DNA of 64,000 bases from assembly GCF_000711225.1 (NCBI RefSeq), contig NZ_JOMG01000002.1, positions 1,438,501 to 1,502,500 of the forward strand, given 5' to 3'. Made by a program: the position numbers and the translations under genes. This DNA is from Pelobacter seleniigenes DSM 18267. GTDB lineage: Bacteria > Desulfobacterota > Desulfuromonadia > Desulfuromonadales > Geopsychrobacteraceae. Below are positions 7,861-16,888 of the stretch, one piece after another. Numbering within the stretch: the stretch's first letter is position 1; each line of letters begins with the position of its first letter. A model generated the notes under the pieces. That model was given only the letters and a program-made list of their open reading frames with translations. It searched no databases and was not told the DNA's origin.

Positions 7861-9015
7861 TTAGCCGGCCAGCCCCTGAGCCAGATCGTGGCGCAGATCT
7901 TCCGCCTCCTCGATTCCCACGGAAAGCCGCAGCAGACAGTCATCGATCCCCAACCGCAGCCGTTCTTCCCGGGGAATATCGGCATGGGTCTGCACCGCCG
8001 GCAGGGTCAACAACGATTCCACACCACCCAGACTTTCGGCAAAGGAGATCAGCCGGATCCGCTCCAGCAGCTCCCGTGCCCGCACCGGCGAATCCACCCG
8101 AAAACTGACCATGGCCCCGAACCCCGTAGCCTGCCTGCGGATCAGCTGGTGACCGGGATGCTGGGGCAAGCCCGGGTAATAGACCTGCATCACCTGCGGC
8201 TGCTGTTCCAGCCAGCGAGCCAGTTCAGCTGCCGTAGCGCACTGCCGTTCCAGCCGTAGCGGCAAGGTCTTCAAACTGCGAATCAGCAACCAGCTGTCCT
8301 GCGGCGACAACACCGCACCGGTGCTGTTCTGCAAAAAATACAACCGCTCACCCAACTCCGCAGTGCGGGCGACAAGCGCTCCGGCGGACAGATCGTTGTG
8401 CCCGCCCATGAACTTGGTCGCGGAATGGACCACGACATCCGCCCCCAGCTCAAGGGGCCGCTGCAGCAGCGGCGTCATGAAGGTATTATCGACGATGAAG
8501 AGCAGCTTGCGATGTTGACACAGCTCGGCCAGTGCCGCCAGATCCGCTACCCCCAGCAGTGGGTTCCCCGGTGATTCCACCAGCAGCGCCCTGGTTTGCG
8601 TGGTTACGGCGGCGCTGACCGCAGCCGTGTCGGTGGTATCAACATAGTTGGCCTTGAGCCCGAACTGCGTGAAGATGCCGTCCACCACCCGGTAGGTTCC
8701 ACCGTAGAGGTCCTGCGACAGCAGCAGTTCATCACCACTTTGAAAATGCAATAACAAGGTGGTCAGCGCGGCCATTCCGGAAGAAAATGCCAAGCCACGA
8801 GCGCCATTTTCCAGATCAGCAAGCCCCTCTTCCAGAACCTGCCGGGTGGGATTGCCGCTCCGCCCGTAATCAAAGCCGGTCGATTGGCCAACGGCGGGGT
8901 GACGGAAAGTGGCACTCGGAGTGATGGCGCAGCTGATCGCCCCGGTCGCCGGATCACTGTGATTACCCAACTGGGCCAGCCGGGTATGAAGATGGTAACA
9001 AAGCCCGTTTTCCAA
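7861..9015 (-). CDS. PLP-dependent trans-sulfuration enzyme (cystathionine gamma-synthase / lyase family)
   Basis: A 384-residue Cys/Met-metabolism PLP enzyme. The pyridoxal lysine is in HSATKFMGGH near residue 202, and family motifs YGRSGNPTR, FSSGMAAL, ESPGNPLL and IVDNTFMTP are all present. The start is a TTG at 9013-9015: GGGAG lies at the right distance upstream and no in-frame ATG does. The family makes or cleaves cystathionine or adds sulfide to activated homoserine, and sequence alone does not separate MetB, MetC and CGL activities. It lies 75 bp after cysK in the same direction, so the pair probably works in cysteine/homocysteine exchange. Confidence 0.93.
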   Translation of the reverse strand: MENGLCYHLHTRLAQLGNHSDPATGAISCAITPSATFRHPAVGQSTGFDYGRSGNPTRQVLEEGLADLENGARGLAFSSGMAALTTLLLHFQSGDELLLSQDLYGGTYRVVDGIFTQFGLKANYVDTTDTAAVSAAVTTQTRALLVESPGNPLLGVADLAALAELCQHRKLLFIVDNTFMTPLLQRPLELGADVVVHSATKFMGGHNDLSAGALVARTAELGERLYFLQNSTGAVLSPQDSWLLIRSLKTLPLRLERQCATAAELARWLEQQPQVMQVYYPGLPQHPGHQLIRRQATGFGAMVSFRVDSPVRARELLERIRLISFAESLGGVESLLTLPAVQTHADIPREERLRLGIDDCLLRLSVGIEEAEDLRHDLAQGLAG

Positions 9016-9090
9016 AACATTCTCCCTGAGCTCGATGGAGCATCACCCCGTTCCCAAGCTGGGGCATCAGCGCTGAATTGTCCCGCCAGA

Positions 9091-10050
9091 TTATGCGGTA
9101 ATATCTGCGAACAATGGCGAAGACAGGTACCGCTCCCCGGAATCGGGCAGGATCACGACAATGGTCTTCCCTTTGAATTCACTGCGTTTTGCCAGTCTCA
9201 CCGCAACGGCTGCGGCTGCGCCACAACTGATCCCGGAGAGGATCCCCTCCTCGAGGGCTAGCCGACGAGCCATGGCCAGCGCGTCGTCGCTGTTCACCTG
9301 TTCGACCTGATCGACAACCTCCAGATCGAGGGTGGCCGGAATAAAACCGGCGCCAATCCCCTGGATCTTGTGGGGGCCGGGAATCAGCGATTCGCCGCGC
9401 AGATGCTGAGAGATAACCGGACTCTCCTCCGGTTCAACCGCGACCGAGTGGAGTGGATATTTGCGGTCCTGTTTAAAATAGCGCGAAATCCCGGTAATGG
9501 TGCCGCCAGTCCCGACCCCGGCAATCAGTACGTCGACTTTCCCGCCGGTCGCTTCCCAGATTTCCGGGCCGGTGGTTTTTTGATGGATCTCTGGGTTAGC
9601 CGGGTTGTTGAACTGGTGCAGCAACAGGTAACGCTCGGGATCGGCCGCGGCAATCTCTTCGGCCCGGGCAATGGCTCCGCCCATCCCTTTATTCCCAGGC
9701 GTCAGTTCCAGCTTGGCTCCGAACGCTTTGAGGACTTTGCGCCGCTCAATGCTCATGGTTTCCGGCATGGTCAGGGTAATCGGAATCCCCCGGGCCGCCG
9801 CTGCAAAAGCCAGGGCGATGCCGGTATTGCCGCTGGTCGGCTCGATCAATTCTTTTCCCGCTCCCAGCAGCCCGCGCTTCTCTGCGTCCCAGATCATGTT
9901 GGCGCCGATCCGGCATTTGACGCTGTAAGCCGGATTCCGCCCTTCAATTTTAGCCAATACCGTCGCGCCTTCTGACCCGACGATCCGATTCAGTCGCACC
10001 AACGGCGTCCGCCCGATGGCAAGGGAATTATCCTGAAACACCTGATTCAT
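9091..10050 (-). CDS. cysK: Cysteine synthase A (O-acetylserine sulfhydrylase)
   Basis: A 319-residue fold-type II PLP enzyme. The PLP lysine is in [12 protein letters not shown] (about residue 45), the substrate-binding loop is [13 protein letters not shown] and the phosphate-binding loop is [11 protein letters not shown]. Near the end, [14 protein letters not shown] and [11 protein letters not shown] are typical of CysK. It makes cysteine from O-acetylserine and sulfide in the cytoplasm. Two ATGs are adjacent; the second (10048-10050) has the better spacing from AGGAGG. It probably forms an operon with the trans-sulfuration gene downstream. Confidence 0.96.
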   Translation of the reverse strand: MNQVFQDNSLAIGRTPLVRLNRIVGSEGATVLAKIEGRNPAYSVKCRIGANMIWDAEKRGLLGAGKELIEPTSGNTGIALAFAAAARGIPITLTMPETMSIERRKVLKAFGAKLELTPGNKGMGGAIARAEEIAAADPERYLLLHQFNNPANPEIHQKTTGPEIWEATGGKVDVLIAGVGTGGTITGISRYFKQDRKYPLHSVAVEPEESPVISQHLRGESLIPGPHKIQGIGAGFIPATLDLEVVDQVEQVNSDDALAMARRLALEEGILSGISCGAAAAVAVRLAKRSEFKGKTIVVILPDSGERYLSSPLFADITA

Positions 10051-10664
10051 CATTAACCTCCTGACAGGTTAGGGATTCACTTAGCTTCGGTTAAATAATG
10101 GATAACTTACGTATTAAGGAAAATATCTATCTTTATCTTTTTAGTCAAGTTCTATTTTTTTTACCACATCTCTTTTATGGTATTTATTGCCGCCAGCTAT
10201 TCTGCCACCGTTGGCCCGTCTGCAACAGGTTGGTGTTGGCAGTTCTGCAGGCCATTAATCCATGCCTCGGTCATGGCCTGTCGCGAACTGAAGCGCGACT
10301 TGTCAACGACCTGCCGAAACTCGCCCGCCAGCAGCGGATTCACTTGAAAAACGGCTCGTCAGGCTTAAGTCTAACCACAAAAAGGTTTTTCCAGGAAGGA
10401 ACCGGCCTAAACCAGCGTAAAAAGAGCAAAAGAATGGATAAATGACTTGACAATATTGACACAAACAAATTATAAATTTCAAACTATCGTGAAAAATAAT
10501 TATAATCTCAAGGAATTGTCTATTCAATTTTATCCATATATTGATTGAACTTAAGGTGTTCAATGACTCCCTGGAGCAGGACCCCTCTGCAAATCCGTGA
10601 TCCATTCCAGCTGTTTTGCCAAGGCCCTTTTCCAACTTCCCTATAGCAAAATGTGGAGATAATG
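10051..10664. other. Long intergenic region between cysK and the HAMP sensor
   Basis: About 610 bp without a supportable gene. Two open frames exist but their composition is not protein-like, and the second half is AT-rich. It must hold divergent promoters: one for cysK (ribosome site AGGAGG at the left edge) and one for the sensor gene (see 10447-10476). No riboswitch fold could be recognised by eye. Confidence 0.5.
10447..10476 (+). promoter_or_regulatory. Sigma-70-type promoter for the HAMP sensor
   Basis: TTGACA (10447-10452) and TATAAA (10471-10476) are separated by 18 bp in an AT-rich stretch, close to the housekeeping consensus. A transcript from here would have a leader of about 180 bases before the sensor ATG. 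Confidence 0.55.
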
Positions 10665-11624
10665 ATGTTTAAAAAAATCAGTAGCAAGGTTACGATCTAT
10701 GTCAATCTGATCCTCCTGGTCATTATGATTCTGGGCACATTCTTTATCTGCCGGAACCAAAGCCAGGTCCTTGAGAACCAGGTGCTGGAGCGTGCCCGCG
10801 TGGAATCTATTCTGGGCGCCAAGATGACCGGCATGATTCTGGAAGAAGCCATTGATAACGGCATTCTCTCCTCCACCGCCGTTTTCGATACCAATTATGA
10901 AGAAATCCCGGGTTTCAACCCGCCCAAGTACCATTCCAAATATGACTTCTACCTGGACAAGGCACTCCTTGAAATTGAGGATGAATTCCTTAAGGATAGT
11001 AGTGTTATTGCAGCGACAGCCATCGATCGCAGTGCCTACCTGCCAACCCACAATACCAGGTTTCAAAACCCACTGACCTGGGATGAGAAAACAGACCAGC
11101 TGGGGAATCGAACCAAACAGATTCTAACCAACGAAGCCGGTAAAAAAGCCGCTCAGAACACCAAAGAAGGCTTTACCCAAAAGTTTATTTTGTTGCGCGA
11201 AGCAAATAACCTTGGCGGCTTGCCCGAGGAACTGCAAAAGCTGTATCAACGTGAGGCGGGACAGGATGCCTGGGATGTTGCCTCTCCGATCTTGGTCAAA
11301 GGAAAACACTGGGGCAATTTCCGGGTCGCCATGTCAATGGTCAAAACCAACGAGCAGAAAAACATCCTTCAGCTTCATATCATCAGTACCATGCTGGTGA
11401 TTCTGATCGTTTCCTTCATTGCCGTGCGACTGATCGTCAACAAATCGCTGAGCCCGTTGAACGAACTGACCGAACGGGCCTCCGAACTGGCCGACGGGGA
11501 TGTTGATGAGCCGATCAAGGTCGACAGCAAGGACGAAATCGGCCACCTCGCCGATGTGCTGGAGCGGTTGCGGATCAGTATCAAGATCGCCATGGATAAA
11601 CTGCGTAAATCCAGCGGGGCCTGA
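10665..11624 (+). CDS. Membrane sensor ending in a HAMP domain, without output domain
   Basis: A 319-residue protein with two membrane helices (about residues 12-29 and 237-258) around a 200-residue extracytoplasmic domain, then a HAMP domain (about 258-312: LSPLNELTERASELADGDV then DSKDEIGHLADVLERL). The protein stops directly after HAMP, so there is no kinase, methyl-accepting or cyclase module. The extracytoplasmic part, with WDVASPILVKGKHWGNFRVA, resembles single-Cache-like sensing domains of chemoreceptors. I chose the ATG at 10665 because GGAG at 10655-10658 is spaced six bases from it; the adjacent ATG at 10662 is possible. It may regulate a partner by helix packing in the membrane. 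Confidence 0.85.
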   Translation: MFKKISSKVTIYVNLILLVIMILGTFFICRNQSQVLENQVLERARVESILGAKMTGMILEEAIDNGILSSTAVFDTNYEEIPGFNPPKYHSKYDFYLDKALLEIEDEFLKDSSVIAATAIDRSAYLPTHNTRFQNPLTWDEKTDQLGNRTKQILTNEAGKKAAQNTKEGFTQKFILLREANNLGGLPEELQKLYQREAGQDAWDVASPILVKGKHWGNFRVAMSMVKTNEQKNILQLHIISTMLVILIVSFIAVRLIVNKSLSPLNELTERASELADGDVDEPIKVDSKDEIGHLADVLERLRISIKIAMDKLRKSSGA

Positions 11625-11682
11625 TCCTGATTAAAAACCTTGCGCCAAATTGAGGGGGGAAGTCAGCTTCTCCACAAGAACA

Positions 11683-11727
11683 CCAGCGGCCGCTTCCGGG
11701 ACAACCGGGAGCGGCCGCTGGCTTTTC
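11683..11727 (+). terminator. Rho-independent terminator after the HAMP sensor
   Basis: A strong GC-rich hairpin: CCAGCGGCCGCT(T)CCGG pairs with CCGG(G)AGCGGCCGCTGG and is followed by CTTTTCTCC. It lies 60 bp after the sensor stop and separates it from the convergent DUF2062 gene. Confidence 0.85.
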
Positions 11728-11751
11728 TCCAACCTTAACTGCAACAATCAC

Positions 11752-12249
11752 TCAACAGCAACGCTGCCCATCGTTCCGGCCGCCTGATTGGCAAATCCGG
11801 CTCACCAGCAGATAGATGCCGCCAAACCAGAACGGCACCGTCGCCAGCCAGAGAACCAGCCCCTGCAAATTGGCAATCCAGAACTGGCTAAGCAGGGTCA
11901 GCGGATCGTTCTTGAGCAAGCTAGCAACCTGCTCCAGGTCGACTGGCAGCCGGGCGGCGCCAAACAGGCTGCGCCCCCCTTTCAGGTAGGGAATAAACAA
12001 CAGGATCTGCAGTGGATAACAGAGATAATTGATCAGCTGCACCAGGGCCAGGTTGAGGCGCAGACGCAGGGCAAGCAGGGCACCAAGCAAGCTGGTCCCC
12101 CAGAGTAGCGGCATACACCCCAGGGTGCCACCCAAAGCCAGCGCCAACGCTAACTGCTGCGGACTCAGCCCCTGGCGAAGCTGCCCGGCCAGCACCTGCC
12201 GCAGGCGCCGCCAGGAAGTACCGCCAGCCGTGGGTTCAGATTCGGTCAC
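11752..12249 (-). CDS. DUF2062 membrane protein
   Basis: A 165-residue protein with the DUF2062 pattern: an amphipathic start (QGLSPQQLALALALGGTLG), then membrane helices around CMPLLWGTSLLGALLALRL, LNYLCYPLQILLFIPYL-like and LVLWLATVPFWFGGIYLLV segments. The family is common in proteobacteria, often near lipid or envelope genes, and its biochemical role is not known to me. It is the last gene of a four-gene leftward operon; its start overlaps the preceding Lgt-like gene by 14 bp, so translation is probably coupled. Confidence 0.85.
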   Translation of the reverse strand: MTESEPTAGGTSWRRLRQVLAGQLRQGLSPQQLALALALGGTLGCMPLLWGTSLLGALLALRLRLNLALVQLINYLCYPLQILLFIPYLKGGRSLFGAARLPVDLEQVASLLKNDPLTLLSQFWIANLQGLVLWLATVPFWFGGIYLLVSRICQSGGRNDGQRCC

Positions 12250-13282
12250 GGTGGATATGAAAACTCAGGCTGGCGCCGGTCACGCTGCTGCGCCCGGTAT
12301 AAATAAACAGCACCAGCCAGATCCCCTGGAGAAACAGCAGGGTCCCCGGCTGCCACAGATCGGCAAGACCGAGCAGCAGCTGCGGCAGAGCCGGAGCTGC
12401 CGGAGCGGTATGAAAATAGAGACCGCAGGCCAGGGCATAAGGGAGCGCCGCTAGGCCCATCCATTGGTAAGCGGAAAAGCGCGCCGTGCCCCGATAATCG
12501 GCGCGCAGGAATTCGGAAAACACTCGCCACAATTGCGTCACCAGCAGGGTCAGAATAAAGGCTGTGGCCATAAAGCCCCGTAAAAACAGCTCGATCCCAA
12601 GCAATCCGGTCAGCACATAGAGCAGGGCGGTCAAAGCCTGCACCGGAACCACGGGTTCTCCTTCCAACCCGCTGGCATAACAGATCTTGCGGGTCTCGCC
12701 ATGAAAAGCGAAATGCCAGCGGCGGAAATACTTCCGCACCCGGCTGCTGCACTGGGCGACTGGTTTACCGTAGCAGCAACCGAAGCTGATACAGGCCAGC
12801 CGACCCAGGCCTTCCCCGAAAGCGTAGGCGATGCCGATGGCGGCCAACACCGGCAGCACCGGCAGCTGCGCCCCGCTCAGCCGCCCGGCTAGCAGTACCA
12901 GCCAAGGAGCGGCCAGAATTCCGACGAACACCGCGCCGCCGACGGTAAAGGTGTGGGCCTTGCCTTCCACCAACCGGGCGACCAGCCGCGAGGCCGGGAC
13001 ACACAAGGACAGCAGCAGCACCGCGACCAGCAGCACCCCGGCCAGCGACACCCGGGCGGCACCGAGCAGAATGATCAACAGGGTCAGCGCCACCAGATAG
13101 GCATTGGCCGTGAGCAGACCGTACCAGGTCAGATTGATCCCCTGCCACTGGCCGTTACCCAGCGGACGGATCGGCAGGGTTGCCAGCATCTGCCAGCCGT
13201 TGCGCGGCAGCACCCGAAAACCCCAGACCAGCATGGCGCCGAACAGCACCAGCAGAATCAGCACAAACAGTTCATTGATCAT
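12236..13282 (-). CDS. Lgt-like polytopic membrane protein (prolipoprotein diacylglyceryl transferase family)
   Basis: A 348-residue membrane protein with about seven or eight hydrophobic segments. The start at 13280-13282 (MINELFVL) is fixed by AGGAGGAAGCG directly upstream. The central part, GEGLGRLACISFGCCYGKP followed by GEPVVPVQALTALLYVL, parallels the Lgt signature region (glycine-arginine turn, then the P-Q-L-Y helix). It differs from true Lgt: a double-cysteine GCCYG replaces the usual segment and no clear HGG catalytic histidine motif is seen. It could transfer a lipid moiety to another acceptor. It overlaps the psd-like gene by 11 bp. Confidence 0.72.
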   Translation of the reverse strand: MINELFVLILLVLFGAMLVWGFRVLPRNGWQMLATLPIRPLGNGQWQGINLTWYGLLTANAYLVALTLLIILLGAARVSLAGVLLVAVLLLSLCVPASRLVARLVEGKAHTFTVGGAVFVGILAAPWLVLLAGRLSGAQLPVLPVLAAIGIAYAFGEGLGRLACISFGCCYGKPVAQCSSRVRKYFRRWHFAFHGETRKICYASGLEGEPVVPVQALTALLYVLTGLLGIELFLRGFMATAFILTLLVTQLWRVFSEFLRADYRGTARFSAYQWMGLAALPYALACGLYFHTAPAAPALPQLLLGLADLWQPGTLLFLQGIWLVLFIYTGRSSVTGASLSFHIHRDRI

Positions 13283-14312
13283 CGCTTCCTCCTTTTTCAT
13301 GGTCCCGCGTGATCGGCAGGGCCAGCAATGAACGTACCGGAATGTCCGTTTCCACCAAAGGCTGTTGAAATCCCGCACAAAAACGACTCTGGACATCCTG
13401 CCGACGCTGATTGGCCAGCAGGTCGTCGGCAAAGCGGACCCGCCCCGGCTCGAACAACAGCACATCGGTGCTGCTGCCGGGCCGGTACAGGCTTTTCGGG
13501 CTGCCGCGATGCAGGAACATGCCCTTGACCAGCGGTTGCGGATCATCGTAGCGGGTCGCGCTGTAACACTGGACGATCCCGCCGATCATCAACGCCACCA
13601 CCTCGATCATGGCCACTTTGCCAACCCGGCTACCGCCGGGGACATCCGTATCAATGATCGTGACCACCCGACGGTTCTTGGAAAAAGGGGTCACCTCGGT
13701 CACCACCGCCTGGGGGTTGCAGGAATGGTAGCTGCCATCCAGCTCATAGATATCGGCCACCTTGCCGCTGACCGGCACATGGTTGTAATGGTATTTGTCC
13801 GGGGTAAGGCGGAAAATGGCGAAATCCCCATCTTTAAACCGGGCCAGCCGTTCGCGGTTGCGGTTACCGAGCAGGTCGGCCAGCGTGAAAAACTTGTTCT
13901 TGATCTCCAGAGTCGGCTGCTCGCTCAGGGAACCGACCAGCACCCGCGCATCGGCCGGCGAAACGATCGCCTCGGCACATTCCGGCAGCGGCCGGCAATC
14001 CCAGTAGCGGATTTTGCGCTCAAAGACCTTGCGCGCGGTGTCGAGGCTATGGAGCGGGTCAAAACATTCCGCCGGGTTGCCGCCGACCTCGCGCAGAAAG
14101 CGCTGTTGCCCCCAGATCCGGGTGCCGAGCATCATGTCGTAGTTGAGAAATCCGAGGACCTGGGAGGCTCTGGAACCCGTCAGCAGCTTGAACAGCCGCG
14201 GGGCATTCTCACGCACGGGGTGGTACAACCAGCGCACAATGCGATCGCCGAACAGGGGTTCATCACAGACGCGCCCGCTGGATCGTTCGATGTATTGATG
14301 AGTCAGATTCAT
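13272..14312 (-). CDS. psd: Phosphatidylserine decarboxylase family protein
   Basis: A 346-residue protein with PSD features: ECAEAIVSPADARVLVGS near residue 110, the metal/substrate histidine segment TPDKYHYNHVPVSG near 170, and the C-terminal self-cleavage motif in YRPGSSTDVLLFEPG near 283, where Gly-Ser cleavage creates the pyruvoyl prosthetic group. The family converts phosphatidylserine to phosphatidylethanolamine at the inner membrane. AGGAGCAAT precedes the ATG. Its first 50 bp overlap the end of the preceding large gene. Its unusual companions suggest a specialised lipid pathway rather than bulk phospholipid synthesis. Confidence 0.88.
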   Translation of the reverse strand: MNLTHQYIERSSGRVCDEPLFGDRIVRWLYHPVRENAPRLFKLLTGSRASQVLGFLNYDMMLGTRIWGQQRFLREVGGNPAECFDPLHSLDTARKVFERKIRYWDCRPLPECAEAIVSPADARVLVGSLSEQPTLEIKNKFFTLADLLGNRNRERLARFKDGDFAIFRLTPDKYHYNHVPVSGKVADIYELDGSYHSCNPQAVVTEVTPFSKNRRVVTIIDTDVPGGSRVGKVAMIEVVALMIGGIVQCYSATRYDDPQPLVKGMFLHRGSPKSLYRPGSSTDVLLFEPGRVRFADDLLANQRRQDVQSRFCAGFQQPLVETDIPVRSLLALPITRDHEKGGSDDQ

Positions 14313-16713
14313 ATTGCTCCTGTTTGCTGCGGGGCTGCGGACAAAGCTGTTGCCGATCGCAGTATTCGCTCAACAGCAGCAGGTTGAGCAGCCGCGTCAG
14401 CGGCTGGCAGCCCAGTTGGTCGTTAAGCAGGTCCTCTTCAGTGGCCTTCGCAAAGCGCTCAACACTTTTGCCTTGCATCAGTTCAGCAAGCAGCTGGCGG
14501 CCGCAACCTGCGGCCAGTCCTTCGTTTTCCAGCTGCTGCAGGTCCCGCCGAAAGATTCCGAAAGCCTGCGCCATATGATCGCGGCGCAAGGTTTCCCGAT
14601 AATATTTTTCCATGCTCCGGTTAAAGTCTGCGGCCTCCAGCCGCAAGGCATTCTTCGAGGCCGTGCCGGTCATCCCCTGAACCAGACGCCCGGCCGCCCC
14701 ATGCTGCTGTGGCTGTTCCAGCCGCAACTGCAGATCGTTGAGGAGTCCGGTAAAGCCGAACATTTCGATCAGTTCTGCGGCATCTTCCCGCAGCAGGGCA
14801 AGCAGGGCCTTGCAATAATCCTGATGGTAAACCCGCAGATAGCCCGGATAGCGCCGGCTGGAACGGATCCTCTCAGTGCGTTTGAGGATCTTCAGCAAAA
14901 ACCGGTTGCGGGTGTTTTTCAGCACATAGAAGGTCGGAATGCCGATGGCCATGCCGAAAAAAATCTGCCGTCGTTCGCTTTCGACGAACGGGGTATCCGG
15001 AATGTAGCGATGCCGCACCTGGCCGGTGAACATATACTTGAAGGCCAGGGCCGTGATCAGTAACTGCAGATTGGTGGCCGCCCCGAGATCATCTTCAAAA
15101 TGGGGGAACAGGCTGTAATGGCGCCCCTCGAAACCGCTGAACCCCATGCCGGCATACTCGCGCAGTTTGAAAAACTGGTAGAGCGACATCTGCCGATCGA
15201 ACACCCCCATATCCGCCAGGTCTTCCTTGAGCTGCTCCTGATTGCCGAGCCGGCCGTTATAAGCCGGACTCTGTTCGCTGCTGAGCAGACAGAGCGGATA
15301 GTCGAGGACCCGCAGGTCCGGGACCAGGTCGCCGCGCATGGCGAAACAGCGACTGAGCAACCGGTCAAAGCGGGGCGGACCGAACGGGGTCAGCGCATGA
15401 CCGAAGAAGGAGAGGCTGGCTTTTTTCTTCCAGCGTCGCCAGAGCATGCGCAGGTGGGTGAAATCGAGCTGATGGGGGAGAAAGCCGAGGGCCTTTTCTG
15501 GATGGAAATCCGCAAAGGCCAGCCGGTAGGGTGCGGCGCTGTAGGTGGTCACGAACAGGGGCAGGAAATGCTCCATGATCTTGCAGCCCAAATCACCGAG
15601 GTATTTTTCCTGGGCCGGGCCGTAGGCCCCTCCTGCGGCACAGGCTTCGCTCAGCTGACGGCTGCCGAGGCTGACATGCACCCCGTTGTTGCACAGGCTG
15701 GTATTGGACAGATTGGGCAGCACCACCAGATTGTTGGTGATGATCCCCGCTTCCCGCAGTTTGGCCACAGCGTTGAGCTGGCTGCGGCTGAGCACCTGAT
15801 GGCAGAGCTCCATGTAGCTGTGTTTGCCCTCGCCGCGATTCCAGCCCGACAAGCAGGGGCTCATGAACAGCTGCCGGTAGAAAGTATCCGGGACCATGTC
15901 GTTGAGCGCCTTCTGGCGCAGCGGCGGATGCGGCGCAAAATAGATCAGCGCCCGCTGGCCGCGTTCCAGCAGCCCGAAGTGATGATTAGCATAGTGGAGC
16001 AACAGCTGGGTGAGCAGATAGCGTTTGGCGGTCTCGCGGGCCAGGGCCGCGCCCATGCCGCGCTCCGGAACCAGCTGCTCAACGTGGAAAGAGAAGGTTT
16101 CCGGCGACGTGTTGTCACTCAGGTAGTGTTCCAGCAGACCCTCACCGACCTGCTGCAGTTCCGCGGGCAGCTTCTGGTTGCCGAGCAGGTCAGCCAGGGC
16201 CAACTTGAGCAGATAGCTGACCGGCACCCGCAAATAAGGCTCCCCGTTGTCCCCATGGGCCTGGAAACGTGCCGCATCACTTCGTTTCCCCGCCGCCGGA
16301 CAATTCTTGTCGGCGAGCAGGTCATGGTTGAAAACCTTCTCCGCAAAATTCGACAAGCACCGCCGCGGAAACCGCACCCAGCTGTTCTCCCAGACCTGCT
16401 GGCCGGCGGCAGCCAGATATTCCTGCAGCTCGGCCAGGCGCCTTTCCGGCGTCTCCCCGCTGCGGGTGCGGCGCTGTAGATTGGCGAAAAATCTCGAATG
16501 CTCGATTTCCTGGGGCAGGTCGACCTGCTCGCGGCGACCGACGACGACCGCCTGCAGTTCGGTTTCCGATCCGGCGGTGATGTCGCCGCTGGTGAACGGC
16601 AGGTCCTTGGTGGAATGTTCCCCCGCAATCAGGCCGAGGGCGGCAAAACAACTCTCCAGGTCAGCCGGCAGTTGGCGGCTGGCGGAGGAGAGGGCTTTCA
16701 GGGCTCTTGACAT
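14263..16713 (-). CDS. Large cytoplasmic protein of unknown function heading a lipid operon
   Basis: An 816-residue protein that I do not recognise. The start at 16711-16713 (MSRALKALSS) follows AAGGAGA, preferred over an in-frame start 39 bp upstream. No signal peptide or long hydrophobic helix is evident. Distinctive segments are LIYFAPHPPLRQKALNDMVPD, here split as LIYFAPHPPL and RQKALNDMVPD (about 285-305), MSPCLSGWNRGEGKHSYME (about 314-332), NLVVLPNLSNTSLCNNGVHV (about 362-381) and FSGFEGRHYSLFPHFEDD (about 560). The many conserved-looking His/Asp/Asn residues suggest an enzyme. It is the first gene of an operon with PSD-, Lgt-like and DUF2062 genes, so a part in lipid or envelope modification is an inference from neighbours only. 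Confidence 0.8.
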   Translation of the reverse strand: MSRALKALSSASRQLPADLESCFAALGLIAGEHSTKDLPFTSGDITAGSETELQAVVVGRREQVDLPQEIEHSRFFANLQRRTRSGETPERRLAELQEYLAAAGQQVWENSWVRFPRRCLSNFAEKVFNHDLLADKNCPAAGKRSDAARFQAHGDNGEPYLRVPVSYLLKLALADLLGNQKLPAELQQVGEGLLEHYLSDNTSPETFSFHVEQLVPERGMGAALARETAKRYLLTQLLLHYANHHFGLLERGQRALIYFAPHPPLRQKALNDMVPDTFYRQLFMSPCLSGWNRGEGKHSYMELCHQVLSRSQLNAVAKLREAGIITNNLVVLPNLSNTSLCNNGVHVSLGSRQLSEACAAGGAYGPAQEKYLGDLGCKIMEHFLPLFVTTYSAAPYRLAFADFHPEKALGFLPHQLDFTHLRMLWRRWKKKASLSFFGHALTPFGPPRFDRLLSRCFAMRGDLVPDLRVLDYPLCLLSSEQSPAYNGRLGNQEQLKEDLADMGVFDRQMSLYQFFKLREYAGMGFSGFEGRHYSLFPHFEDDLGAATNLQLLITALAFKYMFTGQVRHRYIPDTPFVESERRQIFFGMAIGIPTFYVLKNTRNRFLLKILKRTERIRSSRRYPGYLRVYHQDYCKALLALLREDAAELIEMFGFTGLLNDLQLRLEQPQQHGAAGRLVQGMTGTASKNALRLEAADFNRSMEKYYRETLRRDHMAQAFGIFRRDLQQLENEGLAAGCGRQLLAELMQGKSVERFAKATEEDLLNDQLGCQPLTRLLNLLLLSEYCDRQQLCPQPRSKQEQYESDSSIHRTIQRARL

Positions 16714-16888
16714 GGTCAAATGGTTCTCCTTTGCAATATGCAACGGAACCATAAGGCGGGATTATGTGGCCTTGATTAACCCTGTGTCAGTATCCTGTTA
16801 ATACCTGCCAATTTGTTTTTTTCAACTCATCACATCATTTCTTAACAATGTTCCGGCATGCTCAGTAAAAATTCTCAGGAGGATCCCT

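Noticed and set aside
10195-10225. Possible sigma-54 promoter (TTGGCCCGTCTGCAAC) before the HAMP sensor
   Set aside because: The GG and GC elements are 7 bp apart instead of the required 10.
10098-10445. Open frame of 115 codons between cysK and the HAMP sensor
   Set aside because: No ribosome site, composition shifts from AT-rich to GC-rich within the frame, and the product looks like translated intergenic DNA.
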